Made by a program: the position numbers and the translations under genes. The notes under the pieces were generated by a model. It did no database searches. It was not told the DNA's origin and saw nothing but the letters and a program-made list of their open reading frames with translations. Positions 43,291-52,658 of a DNA stretch of 64,000 nucleotides are shown in pieces. Origin of the DNA: DATHZQ01 sp965216945 (GTDB taxonomy: Bacteria > Actinomycetota > Acidimicrobiia > Spongiisociales > UBA5794); assembly GCA_965216945.1 (NCBI GenBank), contig CBDCGU010000003.1:3596001-3660000 (forward strand), written 5' to 3'. The first letter of the stretch is position 1; the number at the start of each line of letters is the position of its first letter.

Positions 43291-44655
43291 GTGGCGGACC
43301 TCACCAAGATCGTGCTCGACGAGAGCGAGATGCCGACACAGTGGTACAACGTGATTCCGGACCTGCCGGCGCCACCGCCACCGCCGCTGCACCCGGGCAC
43401 CCACGAGCCGGTGGGTCCCGACGACCTGGCTCCGCTGTTCCCCATGCAGCTGATTCTCCAGGAGGTGTCGATGGACAGCTACATCGACATTCCCGGCGAG
43501 GTCATGGACATCTACAAGCTGTGGCGCCCCAGCCCCCTGTACCGGGCGCGGCGCCTCGAGAAGCTTCTCGATACGCCGGCCCGCATCTACTACAAGTACG
43601 AGGGTGTCAGCCCATCCGGCTCGCACAAGCCCAATACCTCCGTCCCGCAGGCCTACTACAACGCCCAGGAGGGCGTCCGCAAGCTGACCACCGAGACCGG
43701 CGCCGGACAGTGGGGTAGCTCGCTCGCTTTCGCCACCGCGCTCTTTGGCATGGAGTGTGAGGTCTGGCAGGTGCGTGCGTCCTACGACGCCAAGCCCTAC
43801 CGCAAGACGATGATGGAGGTGTGGGGTGCCACCGTGCACCCAAGCCCTTCCGACATGACCGAGGCGGGGCGACGAATCCTGGCCGGTGACCCGGACAGCC
43901 CTGGCTCACTCGGCATCGCCATCTCAGAAGCCATCGAAGCGGCCGTCGCCGATCCAACGGTGCGTTACTCGCTGGGCAGCGTACTCAACCACGTGCTGAT
44001 GCATCAGACGATCATCGGCGAGGAGGCCCTTCTCCAGTTCGCCAAAGTCGGCGACCAGCCGGACGTCCTGGTGGGATGCACCGGCGGCGGCTCCAACTTC
44101 GGAGGCCTGTCGTTTCCATTCCTTCGCGAGAAGATGGCGGGACGGATGAACCCGGTGATTCGCTGTGTCGAGCCGGCCGCTTGCCCGTCGCTGACGAAGG
44201 GCGTCTACCGCTACGACTTCGGCGACACAGCGGGTATGGCGCCGCTCGTCAAGATGCACACGCTGGGCCACGACTTCGTGCCCGACCCGATTCACGCCGG
44301 CGGCCTGCGATACCACGGCATGTCGCCGCTCGTGTCACACATCTACGAGCTGGGGCTGGTCGAGGCCGAGGCGATCGGTCAGACCGAGTGCTTCGATGGC
44401 GCGCTCGAGTTTGCGCGCACGGAAGGCATCGTGCCCGCACCGGAACCGACCCATGCGATCGCGGCCGCGATCCGGGAGGCCAACCGAGCGAAGGAAGCGG
44501 GCGAGGAGCGGGTCATCTTGACGGCCATGTGTGGCCACGGGCATTTCGATCTCGCGGCATACGAGTCGTACCTGGGCGGCGAGATGATCGACTACGACTA
44601 TCCAGCAGACAAGGTCGCTGCGGCGATGGAGAGGGTGCCTGTCATCGAAGGATGA
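43291..44655 (+). CDS. trpB2: TrpB2-type tryptophan synthase beta-like PLP enzyme
   Basis: 454 residues from a GTG at 43291, with AAGGAGA (43277-43283) seven bases upstream; an earlier in-frame GTG (43267) lacks a site. PLP Lys in SGSHKPNT, ETGAGQWGSSLAFA, and the phosphate-binding GCTGGGSNFGG are intact. It fits the TrpB2 group, which has an N-terminal extension (IPDLPAPPPPPLHP) and often lacks TrpA partners. It may make tryptophan from indole or act on phosphoserine/serine; it lies near tryptophan-degrading genes but in a separate unit. Confidence 0.88.
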   Translation: MADLTKIVLDESEMPTQWYNVIPDLPAPPPPPLHPGTHEPVGPDDLAPLFPMQLILQEVSMDSYIDIPGEVMDIYKLWRPSPLYRARRLEKLLDTPARIYYKYEGVSPSGSHKPNTSVPQAYYNAQEGVRKLTTETGAGQWGSSLAFATALFGMECEVWQVRASYDAKPYRKTMMEVWGATVHPSPSDMTEAGRRILAGDPDSPGSLGIAISEAIEAAVADPTVRYSLGSVLNHVLMHQTIIGEEALLQFAKVGDQPDVLVGCTGGGSNFGGLSFPFLREKMAGRMNPVIRCVEPAACPSLTKGVYRYDFGDTAGMAPLVKMHTLGHDFVPDPIHAGGLRYHGMSPLVSHIYELGLVEAEAIGQTECFDGALEFARTEGIVPAPEPTHAIAAAIREANRAKEAGEERVILTAMCGHGHFDLAAYESYLGGEMIDYDYPADKVAAAMERVPVIEG

Positions 44656-44693
44656 AGCCGCGGTGAAGGGAGCTTCCGGTCTGGGCGGTCGCG

Positions 44694-44879
44694 CTACCGG
44701 CTGCTCTCGTAACTACTGGTGAAGTCGCTGAACTCGTTGTTCACCGTGTCGCCGAAGAACTCGACGGCCGCGAAGGCGATGAGTGCGATCAGCACGATGA
44801 GAAACGCGTACTCCACGAGGGATGCGCCACGCTCATCGGCGGCTACGCAGTGCCACCACGCGAGGCTCTTCCTACCCAC
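44694..44879 (-). CDS. Flp-type (class IVb) prepilin
   Basis: 61 residues from a GTG at 44879 with GGAAGG upstream. A short basic leader (VGRKSLAWWHCVAADERG) ends in the prepilin peptidase site ERG|ASLVEYAFLI: Gly at -1 and Glu at +5 of mature numbering, followed by a hydrophobic helix (LIVLIALIAFAAVEFFG). The C-terminal half is short and polar, as in Flp pilins. No Tad/Cpa assembly genes or peptidase are nearby. Confidence 0.82.
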   Translation of the reverse strand: MGRKSLAWWHCVAADERGASLVEYAFLIVLIALIAFAAVEFFGDTVNNEFSDFTSSYESSR

Positions 44880-45031
44880 TCGAACCTTCCGTTGTCCGCC
44901 CCCCCTTGCGTCCCGCATGGGACGAACTGCCCTACGAACGGACAGCGACCTCACGATACGCGAAGTTCCTGCATACACAAAGGGTCGTCAGGCCCAATTG
45001 CCCCTTGCCGGTGGATTCGCATCGATGAATA

Positions 45032-45988
45032 TCACGCCATGCGCTCGACGAGATGACGGTGCAGCACGTTCCACGTGTCGGGAAGGCTCAGCTCGTCCTT
45101 GAGTGATCGGAGCGTTCGCAAGAAGGCCGGTACGGCAGCTTTGGTGGACAACGGATTGGGCCGCGTCACCTCGAGCACCCGCTCGTCGGGCCTGAAGACG
45201 ATGACATCCGTGTCGGGCCACTCCGTGCGCAGGCGCTCCAACTCTTGGGTGAGCGCAGCGCGTCCTGCACGGTCGAAAGCATCCTCGTAGAACCGAGCGC
45301 CCGGTCGTGACTCCGCAGCAGCCATGGGGGCGATGACGAGGACGAGGTCCATGGGCTCTTCCGACGCAAGCAGCAGGTCGACGCTGGTGCCAGACGCAAG
45401 ACCACCATCGGCGTACCACCTGCCATCCAGCTGAACCGGCTCGAAAACCATCGGCACGGCGACCGATGCGGCGACTGCCTCACGCAATGTCACGGACGGG
45501 GCGGCGTCGGTGCCGAAGGGAGCCCTCTTGCGATCTTCGAGGTCGAAACCGCAGATGATCGTGTGCCGGGTCGGCCATGCCCGGGCCACGGAACCGACCC
45601 GCTCCTCGACCCATTCTGCGATGCCGTCCGTGCAGTAGAGGGCGGGGCTTCCGGCGACCAGACGGAGATCGGGGCGGGTGATGCCGGGCAGCACGCCCCG
45701 ACGAAGCCAGCGGACGACACCGGCCGGGCGCACGCTCCGCCGGTAGACCCGCGCCCGTAGCCGCCGGTTGGCGTCCTCCCGGTCGTGGGCGCCGTCGAGG
45801 AACGTCTCGATCGACAGAGCCTTTCCCCGGATCATCGCCGCGGTGAAAGCGCCACACGATGTGCCGATGATGACCTCTGCATCGTCGGGATTCCACCCGG
45901 TGGCCATTTGAATCGCGAGAAGAGCACCGAGGTGATACGACGCCCCAGTGATGCCTCCGCCGCCCAAAACGAGCCCTACCCGTGTCAT
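45032..45988 (-). CDS. Patatin-like phospholipase
   Basis: 318 residues. Oxyanion GGGGITG near the N-terminus, nucleophile elbow IIGTSCGAF with Ser44, and catalytic Asp in WYADGG, the Ser-Asp dyad of patatins. No signal peptide. Hydrolyses acyl esters of phospholipids or other lipids. Divergent from mshD. The C-terminal half has no other recognised domain. Confidence 0.87.
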   Translation of the reverse strand: MTRVGLVLGGGGITGASYHLGALLAIQMATGWNPDDAEVIIGTSCGAFTAAMIRGKALSIETFLDGAHDREDANRRLRARVYRRSVRPAGVVRWLRRGVLPGITRPDLRLVAGSPALYCTDGIAEWVEERVGSVARAWPTRHTIICGFDLEDRKRAPFGTDAAPSVTLREAVAASVAVPMVFEPVQLDGRWYADGGLASGTSVDLLLASEEPMDLVLVIAPMAAAESRPGARFYEDAFDRAGRAALTQELERLRTEWPDTDVIVFRPDERVLEVTRPNPLSTKAAVPAFLRTLRSLKDELSLPDTWNVLHRHLVERMA

Positions 45989-46071
45989 CGAGGCCGATCA
46001 TAAGGCGCACCGCCCAGGATCTGGGCCTTCGTGCGCCCCAAAAGGTCGGGACCACCTACCCTGCGCGACGT

Positions 46072-46989
46072 ATGCATGTTCGCCCATATCGGCCCGAGGA
46101 CGCCATTGCGGTCGACCAGCTCATCGCACGGCGCACCGTCTTCGACGGGAGAGAGGCGCTGAGTGAGCACAAGGCATTGCGTGTGGGGGTGAGTGGCGAG
46201 CACGAAGCGGTTGGCGAGACGGCCGGACATGTCGTCGCGTACGGTCACGCTGCCTTCCATCCCGAAGCCGCCGGCGGCGGGCATTGGGCCACGGAGGTCG
46301 TGGTGGCGCCCACCCGCGAGGACGCCACTGCGATTGTCGGGCGGATGGTGACCGCCCTGCGAGACCGTGTCCCGGCCGACGAGCGGGTGACGTTCTGGGC
46401 GTGGCGAGAGGACGACGTGGCGGCGGCGGCTGATCAGAGCTGGCCACTGGTGCGTGAGCTCCACCAGATGGGGATAGCTCTGCCGTGCGACCCACCCGGA
46501 GACGTAGCGGCCGGCATCGAGATCCGCTCTTTTCGTCGCGGTATCGACGAGGAGGCATGGATCGATGCGAACCGCCGGGCGTTTGTCGGTCATCCCGAGA
46601 ACGGTGCGGTCGACCGGCGCAATCTGGAGGTGCGCCTCGACCAGTCGTGGTTCGATCCAGCCGGGTTCCTACTCGCCTGGCGTGGGAAGGATCTCGTCGG
46701 CTATTGCTGGACCAAGCTCCACCCGGAACGCATCGGGGAGATCTACATCATCGGCGTGGTGCCTGAGGCGCAAGGGCTCGGCCTCGGCACGATGTTGCTG
46801 CGAGCCGGTCTCGACGATCTCGCGGGGCGGGGAGGGGCCACCTGCGGGATCTTGTACGTCGGTGGCGACGACGTCCGTGCGCTCCGGCTCTACGAGAAGT
46901 TCGGGTTCGTGGTGCGTTTCACCAACCGTGAGTTTGACGTCCCGGCTCGGGCGGCTCAGCCAAAGCGCTGGCGGCAGGAGGGGCAGTGA
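46072..46989 (+). CDS. mshD: Mycothiol synthase (acetyltransferase)
   Basis: 305 residues from the ATG at 46072. Tandem GNAT fold typical of MshD: N-terminal half (MHVRPYRPEDAIAVDQLI...ATEVVVAP) and an active C-terminal half with HPENG, WFDPAGFLLAWRGKDLVGYCWTKLHP, GEIYIIGVVPEAQGLGLGTMLL (acetyl-CoA P-loop) and GGDDVRALRLYEKFGF. It transfers acetyl to Cys-GlcN-Ins in the last mycothiol step and is a strong marker for Actinomycetota. The 3' end overlaps the convergent zinc-ribbon gene. Confidence 0.93.
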   Translation: MHVRPYRPEDAIAVDQLIARRTVFDGREALSEHKALRVGVSGEHEAVGETAGHVVAYGHAAFHPEAAGGGHWATEVVVAPTREDATAIVGRMVTALRDRVPADERVTFWAWREDDVAAAADQSWPLVRELHQMGIALPCDPPGDVAAGIEIRSFRRGIDEEAWIDANRRAFVGHPENGAVDRRNLEVRLDQSWFDPAGFLLAWRGKDLVGYCWTKLHPERIGEIYIIGVVPEAQGLGLGTMLLRAGLDDLAGRGGATCGILYVGGDDVRALRLYEKFGFVVRFTNREFDVPARAAQPKRWRQEGQ

Positions 46990-47156
46990 GCGTCGTCCTC
47001 GCGGGTGTCGGCGCCACACCAGGGGCAGGGAAGGTCGTCTGCGGGAACGGGTGACACGGGCACGATCGTCGCCGTGCCGGAAGCCACCTCGCTGCGCCCA
47101 CCAATCGCCACGATGATCGCCGCAAGCAGGCCGCCCGCCAGCAGAACCTCGATCAT
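46956..47156 (-). CDS. Small membrane zinc-ribbon protein
   Basis: 66 residues: an N-terminal membrane helix (EVLLAGGLLAAIIVAIGG), a linker, and a C-terminal CPWCGADTREDDAHCPSC with two CxxC pairs that should bind one zinc. Overlaps the 3' end of mshD by 34 bp on the opposite strand. Family not recognised; role unknown. Confidence 0.65.
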   Translation of the reverse strand: MIEVLLAGGLLAAIIVAIGGRSEVASGTATIVPVSPVPADDLPCPWCGADTREDDAHCPSCRQRFG

Positions 47157-47292
47157 TCAATCGCCTCCTCGATGCACCGCGAGCATCGTAGATCGCGCTC
47201 GGCCGACAACCGCGGATTTCGCGCTCTTGGAGACGTCCGGAGGCTACGCCGGAGGCGGGTAGCCTGTGCCGCTCTCCGACGGAAGGAACCCC

Positions 47293-49224
47293 GTGACGCT
47301 CCATCTCACGTTCCCCGACGGCTCCGTCCGCGAGTTTGCGGACGGGACGACGGGCGCTGAGGTGGCGGCATCCATCGGGCCCCGGCTGGCCAAGGCAGCC
47401 GTCGCCGTGAAGCTCGATGGGGTCGCCCTCGATCTGTCGCGCCCGCTGATGCACGACGGAACGCTCGAGGTCGTCACGGAGACCAGCGACGAGGGACGCA
47501 CCATCATGCGGCATTCCGCCGCCCACGTGCTCGCCCAGGCCGTGCTCGACCTGTACGAAGGGGCCAGCTTCGCCATCGGTCCCCCGATCACCGACGGCTT
47601 CTACTACGACTTCGACATCGGTCGAGCCTTCACCCCAGACGACCTCGAAAGGATCGATGCGCGGATGCGCGAGATCATCGCCGAGGCCCAGCCATTCGAG
47701 CGCGACGTCCTCGACAAGGACTCCGCGCTCGAGGTGTTCTCGGACCAGCCGTTCAAGACCGAGATCATCGAGGGAGTCGACGAGAGCGAGGGTGCCGCAG
47801 GGGCCGAGGTGAGTGTGTACCGCAATCTCGAGTTCGTCGATCTGTGCCGCGGCCCGCATGTGCCGACGACGAAGCACGTCAAGGCGTTTCGGCTGATGCG
47901 GAGTGCGGGGGCGTACTGGCGCGGGGACGAACACAACCCGCAGCTGCAGCGCATCTACGGCACCGCATGGGAGTCCGAGAAGGCTCTCGACGAGCACCTA
48001 CAGAGACTGGAGGAGGCGCGCAAACGCGACCACCGGAAACTGGGGGCCGAGCTCGATCTGTTCTCGTTCCCCGCAGAGTTGGGAAGCGGGCTCGCCGTGT
48101 GGCACGCCAACGGCGGGATCCTGCGTCAGGTCATCGAGGACTACAGCCGCCGCACCCACGCCGCCTTCGATTACGACATCGTGTTCTCACCGCACGTGGC
48201 GAAGGCCGACCTGTGGCACACGTCCGGGCATCTCAGCTTCTATGCGGAAGGGATGTACCCGGGCATCGACATCGACGACGGCGCCGAGTACCGGCTGAAG
48301 CCGATGAACTGCCCGTTCCACATCCTGATCTACGCCGACAAGGGCCGCAGCTACCGCGATCTCCCGATGCGGTTGTATGAGCTGGGTACGGTCTACCGGT
48401 ACGAGCGATCCGGCGTCGTCCACGGTCTGCTGCGGGCGCGCGGGTTCACCCAGGACGACAGCCACATCTTCGTGATGGAGTCGCAGATCGGCGAGGAGCT
48501 GCAGAACCTGCTCGACTTCACGCTGATGGTGTTGCGCGACTTCGGCTTCGAGGACTTCGAGGCGGATCTGTCGACGCGGCCGGAGAAGTACGTCGGACAA
48601 ACCGACCAGTGGGCGAAGGCCGAGCGGGCGCTGCAGGATGCGCTTGAAACCGCACGTCTGCCGTTTGAGATCGCCGAAGGCGAGGGTGCGTTCTACGGGC
48701 CGAAGATCGACATCCACGTTCGCGACGCCATCGGAAGACGCTGGCAGCTGTCCACGCTGCAGGTCGACTTCGCCCAGCCCGACAACTTCGACCTGCACTA
48801 CACGAACGCGGAGAACGAGCAGGTGCGACCGGTGATGATCCACCGTGCGCTCATGGGATCGCTCGAACGTTTCATCGGCATCCTCGTCGAGCACTATGCG
48901 GGGGCGTTCCCGGGTTGGCTCGCCCCGGTGCAAGGCACGATCGTGCCCGTTGCCGATCGCCATGTGGCTCATGCGATGGACGTGCGAGATCGGTTGCGCA
49001 CCGCCGGTCTGCGGATCGACGTCGACGCCGCGGACGACACCGTAGGGGAGAAAATCCGAAGGGCCATCACCCAGAAGCACCCTGCCGTGCTGGTGGTGGG
49101 GGACAAAGACGTCGCGGCCGGCTCCGTCGGGCTCCGGCTACGGGGGAGCGAGCACGAACGTCGCGGTGTCGATCTCGCCGCCGCCGAAGAGGAGCTCGTC
49201 GAGCTTTGTCGACCCCCCCGCTGA
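47293..49224 (+). CDS. thrS: Threonyl-tRNA synthetase
   Basis: 643 residues from a GTG at 47293 with GGAAGGA (47281-47287). N-terminal TGS domain (LHLTFPDGSVREFADGTTGAEVAASIG), editing domain with RHSAAHVLAQAV and GPPITDGFYYDF, class II core with LKPMNCPFHILIY (motif 2 region), YRYERSGVVHGLLRARGFTQDDSHIF and PVMIHRALMGSLERFIGILVEHYAG (motif 3), then an anticodon-binding domain. Charges tRNA-Thr. Upstream of the PI/PIM operon as in other Actinobacteria, though an MMPL gene and others intervene. Confidence 0.96.
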   Translation: MTLHLTFPDGSVREFADGTTGAEVAASIGPRLAKAAVAVKLDGVALDLSRPLMHDGTLEVVTETSDEGRTIMRHSAAHVLAQAVLDLYEGASFAIGPPITDGFYYDFDIGRAFTPDDLERIDARMREIIAEAQPFERDVLDKDSALEVFSDQPFKTEIIEGVDESEGAAGAEVSVYRNLEFVDLCRGPHVPTTKHVKAFRLMRSAGAYWRGDEHNPQLQRIYGTAWESEKALDEHLQRLEEARKRDHRKLGAELDLFSFPAELGSGLAVWHANGGILRQVIEDYSRRTHAAFDYDIVFSPHVAKADLWHTSGHLSFYAEGMYPGIDIDDGAEYRLKPMNCPFHILIYADKGRSYRDLPMRLYELGTVYRYERSGVVHGLLRARGFTQDDSHIFVMESQIGEELQNLLDFTLMVLRDFGFEDFEADLSTRPEKYVGQTDQWAKAERALQDALETARLPFEIAEGEGAFYGPKIDIHVRDAIGRRWQLSTLQVDFAQPDNFDLHYTNAENEQVRPVMIHRALMGSLERFIGILVEHYAGAFPGWLAPVQGTIVPVADRHVAHAMDVRDRLRTAGLRIDVDAADDTVGEKIRRAITQKHPAVLVVGDKDVAAGSVGLRLRGSEHERRGVDLAAAEEELVELCRPPR

Positions 49225-49263
49225 AACGCCGAGCGTTGCCGACGCATTCGCACTCATGTGAAC

Positions 49264-49291
49264 TTGAACAGGTCTCTGGACTGCGTAGGCT
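49264..49291 (+). promoter_or_regulatory. Promoter of the MMPL gene, with flanking inverted repeat
   Basis: TTGAAC (49264-49269), 16-bp spacer, TAGGCT (49286-49291). GAACAGGT (49266-49273) overlaps the -35 and is mirrored by ACCTGTTC (49321-49328), so a repressor spanning the promoter is possible. The ribosome-binding site is GGTGAAGGGAG ahead of the ATG at 49349. Confidence 0.45.
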
Positions 49292-49348
49292 TGTCCGGCT
49301 GCCATCCACCACTGCTACCCACCTGTTCCAGGTGAAGGGAGTCCTCCC

Positions 49349-52093
49349 ATGAAGTCACTCGTCAACGGGCTGTCCGCGGCGGTCGCCCGCTTTCCGTGGC
49401 TCGTCATCATCGTCACGGTCATCATTTCCGTGGTCCTGGGTGGGTTGAGCGGTCAGTTCCAACCGGAGGAGGACAGCAACGACTCCTTTGCACCGGAGGC
49501 ACCCGAGCTGGAAGCAGCGGACCGGATCAGGGAGCTGTTCGGTGACGATTCGACCACCAGCGTGATGCAGGTGATCGTCGACTCGGGTGGCGGCAACGTC
49601 ATCAGTCTGAGTGGGCTGCAGGCGACTCAGTCCGTCGAGGAGACGGTGCGCTCAGGGGCGTTTGGGGAGATCCTGGCCGAGTCGGGCGATCCGCAAGGTC
49701 AGCCGGCGGTGGTCTCTTTCATGGCTCCGGTGCAGCAGGCCCTCGCCCAGGGTGCTCCGGCTCCAACGACCGACGCCGAGGTGCAGGCGTTGTACTCGAT
49801 GGCCGTCGCCGAGCTTCCCCCCGAGCAGGCGGGGTTGCTGACCCAGCTCTTGCCGGCCGGCGGCGATGCGGATGCGCTGACCGCCGACAAGGGCTTGATG
49901 ATCATCGTGACGACGGGGCCGGAATCGACCGACGAGTTCGACGCGTTCGTCGATCTCTCGGCCGAGGCGGGAGCCGAGATCTCCGACACGCCGATGCCGG
50001 ACGGCTACTCGGCGAACCCCTTCTCGTTCGAGTTGCTGTTCTCGGACCAGGACGAGTTCCAGGCTGAGATCGGTCGGCTGTTGGGAACTGCCATCCTCAT
50101 CATCGCCCTGGTGCTGACCCTGGTGTTCCTCATCATCCCTCGTCGTCGCAGTGTGCGCGGGCTCATGGTGGGGGGTATCACCGCCGTGGTCATTGCGATC
50201 GTGCTGTCGATTCTGCCGACCCTCGCCACGGTGCTGGACAGTGCGTTCCCCGATGCGCTGAAGGACTGGAACTCGGGCGCTCTGTTCTTGATCGCCGCCC
50301 TTCTCCTGCTCGTCGTCTTGCTGGCGTGGACCTTCACGTCGAAGCCGCTGCGCCGAACGGCAGCGGACACGGTGATCACGTTGATCACGATCTTCTTCGC
50401 CATCTCGTGGATGAACGGCTTCGGATTCCTCCTGTACGGCGAGGCCAGCCCGATGGCGCAGATCCTGCCGATTCTCCTGATCGGTCTCGGCGTCGACTAC
50501 TCCATTCACGTCGTCTCCCGCTATCGCGAGGAGATGGCGTCGGGGGCCGGCGTCGACGCCAGCATTGCTCGAGCGATCCGGACCGTCGGCGTTGCGCTGG
50601 TGCTCGCCACTCTCACGACGGCGGCTGGATTCCTCACCAACCTCGTCAACGACATCCCGGCGCTGCGCGAGTTCGGAGCACTGGCGGCGATCGGCATCGT
50701 GGCGTCCTTCCTGTTGATGCTGACCTTCGTGCCCGCGGTGCGCGAGCTGCTCGACCGGCGGGCCGAGCGCAAGGGCACCCTCGACCGCTCGGTCATCCGA
50801 TCCGGCGACGAGCGCAGCCTCCCTCGCCTCATCGGCAAGACATCATGGCTCGCCGAGAAGATGCCCGCTGCGGTCCTGGCCGCGACCCTCGTGCTCGGTG
50901 GTGTGGGCTTCTATGGTTTCACAGAGCTCAACTCGGAGTTCAGCTTCCTCGACTTCGTCCCGACGACCTCGCCACTCCGGACCACCTTCGAAGCGTTGCT
51001 CGAGGACTTCGGTGGCGGCTTCGGTGAAACGACGCAGATCCTCGTCGAGGGCGATGTGGCGACGGCTTCGGCGTGGAACGCGATGGTCGAGTCGAACGCC
51101 AACATGGCCCAGACCGAGAATGTCGTAACGTTTGGTGGCTTTCCCTCCGGCACGTCACCAGTTGCCGCGATCGCCCAACTGGCGAACCAGGATTCCCCGA
51201 CGTTTGCTCCCACGGTGGGGCAGGCCTTGCAGGCAGCCGGGGTCGACCCGGCGACGTTGACCGTGGCGGACGGTGCCGACGTCGGCGCCGTCTACGACGC
51301 CGCTTTCGAGGCCGATCCGGCCACCATGGCGAGCGTTCTCACCACCGACAACGGTGGTGGCTATGTGGCCGCCTTGTTCGACATCACGACGCAGGCCGGC
51401 GAGTCCGGTGCGGGGCAGATGCGCATCGATGCCAACCGCGCTTTCGCTCCGGTCGAAGATGCCGGGCTCGGTGCCGTGGCGACATCGGACGAGATCATCA
51501 ACGACGTCATCGTCACCACTCTGCGCGATTCGCAGTTCCAGTCGCTCCTGATCACCCTCGCTGCTGCGGCCCTGCTTCTGATCGTGAACTTCTGGTTCGA
51601 AGCGCGGCGTCCGATGCTCGGTCTCATCACAACCATCCCCGTCGTGTTGGTCGTGTTGCTGTCGTTCGGCATCATGGCCGGCTTCGGTATCCCGTTCGGC
51701 CCGGTGACGGCAACGATCTCGGCGCTTGCCATCGGCATCGGTATTCCCTACATGATCCACATCACCCACCGGTACCTGGAGGACCGGGATCGCAACGCGT
51801 CTGCGATCGAGGCCATTCGCAGCACGCTCACTCACACAGGGGGTGCCCTGGCCGGCTCGGCGCTCACGACCATCGCCGGATTCGGCATTCTCGTGACGTC
51901 GACGACGATCCCGTTCCGCCAGTTCGGGTTCGTGACGGCCTACACGATCCTGTTGGCGATGCTGGCAGCCATCCTCATCCTGCCGAGCATGCTGGTGTTG
52001 TGGGACCAGTGGCATCGCAAGCGTGGTGACGATCCCTTCGATCCCGAGGTCCTGCACGACGCACTGCAGCAGGAGGCGGTCGCCGGCGAATGA
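49349..52093 (+). CDS. MMPL/RND-family transporter
   Basis: 914 residues. N-terminal membrane helix, a large extracytoplasmic loop, five further helices with ILLIGLGVDYSIHVVSRYREEM (the TM4 GxDYxxH motif), a second periplasmic domain, then a second set with ATISALAIGIGIPYMIHITHRYLEDR. This duplicated RND layout fits MMPL-type lipid exporters rather than multidrug tripartite pumps. Overlaps the next gene (ATGA). Placed between thrS and the PI/PIM genes, so envelope lipid transport is plausible; substrate unknown. Confidence 0.88.
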   Translation: MKSLVNGLSAAVARFPWLVIIVTVIISVVLGGLSGQFQPEEDSNDSFAPEAPELEAADRIRELFGDDSTTSVMQVIVDSGGGNVISLSGLQATQSVEETVRSGAFGEILAESGDPQGQPAVVSFMAPVQQALAQGAPAPTTDAEVQALYSMAVAELPPEQAGLLTQLLPAGGDADALTADKGLMIIVTTGPESTDEFDAFVDLSAEAGAEISDTPMPDGYSANPFSFELLFSDQDEFQAEIGRLLGTAILIIALVLTLVFLIIPRRRSVRGLMVGGITAVVIAIVLSILPTLATVLDSAFPDALKDWNSGALFLIAALLLLVVLLAWTFTSKPLRRTAADTVITLITIFFAISWMNGFGFLLYGEASPMAQILPILLIGLGVDYSIHVVSRYREEMASGAGVDASIARAIRTVGVALVLATLTTAAGFLTNLVNDIPALREFGALAAIGIVASFLLMLTFVPAVRELLDRRAERKGTLDRSVIRSGDERSLPRLIGKTSWLAEKMPAAVLAATLVLGGVGFYGFTELNSEFSFLDFVPTTSPLRTTFEALLEDFGGGFGETTQILVEGDVATASAWNAMVESNANMAQTENVVTFGGFPSGTSPVAAIAQLANQDSPTFAPTVGQALQAAGVDPATLTVADGADVGAVYDAAFEADPATMASVLTTDNGGGYVAALFDITTQAGESGAGQMRIDANRAFAPVEDAGLGAVATSDEIINDVIVTTLRDSQFQSLLITLAAAALLLIVNFWFEARRPMLGLITTIPVVLVVLLSFGIMAGFGIPFGPVTATISALAIGIGIPYMIHITHRYLEDRDRNASAIEAIRSTLTHTGGALAGSALTTIAGFGILVTSTTIPFRQFGFVTAYTILLAMLAAILILPSMLVLWDQWHRKRGDDPFDPEVLHDALQQEAVAGE

Positions 52094-52593
52094 GCGACGA
52101 GCGCAGTGGTCGCGGCATCGAGATCCCGGCCGAGGTCGCCGATGCGGCCGGGCTGCCAGAAGATCTCGACGCCAGCGCTCCGGACCTGTACCCGTATGCG
52201 GTGCCGGATCCGGCGCGACGGCGGCGGGCTGCGCTCGTCTATGGCGTTGCGGCGCTGATCACTGCGGCGCTGATCGGAGCCGGACTCCCCGTCGGGATGT
52301 GGTTTCTCGTGGGGCTCCTGCTCGTGATCGCGGCCTGGCATTTTGTGGCCGGCTGGCATCTGCGGGTGCGGGAGGGTCAGGCGCTCGAGGTGGCCAACCG
52401 AGCAATCGGCTTTCCGGTGGGCCATGCGTCGGCCAACCTCGGATTCTACGGCTGGAGATCGAAGCCGATATGGAACGTGCTGGTGTTCAGCGCAGACGAT
52501 CCACCGAGCAGCCGTGGTCTCGTCAGGGTCGACGGCGTCAGCGGCGAAGTCGTGGAGCAGTACCACGAGCCGGTCCCCGAAGGGGAGCTGTAG
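52090..52593 (+). CDS. Membrane protein of unknown function, coupled to MMPL
   Basis: 167 residues from the ATG at 52090 (ATGA overlap with the MMPL gene). An acidic N-terminus (IPAEVADAAGLPEDLDAS) and a basic PARRRRAAL stretch precede two membrane helices (LVYGVAALITAALIGAG and GMWFLVGLLLVIAAWHFVAGW). The C-terminal half of about 70 residues (VANRAIGFPVGHASANLGFYGW...VDGVSGEVVEQYHEP) is probably a small beta-rich domain. Co-translation suggests a partner of the transporter. Confidence 0.65.
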   Translation: MSDERSGRGIEIPAEVADAAGLPEDLDASAPDLYPYAVPDPARRRRAALVYGVAALITAALIGAGLPVGMWFLVGLLLVIAAWHFVAGWHLRVREGQALEVANRAIGFPVGHASANLGFYGWRSKPIWNVLVFSADDPPSSRGLVRVDGVSGEVVEQYHEPVPEGEL

Positions 52594-52658
52594 GCGTCAC
52601 GGGCACCCGAAGGCCTCGCCGCGGGCCGATCTCACACGGAACCAGTGGTGCGGCGCGG

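Noticed and set aside
49266..49328. LexA/SOS box
   Set aside because: Actinobacterial SOS boxes have GAAC and GTTC only a few bases apart; here the arms are 47 bases apart.
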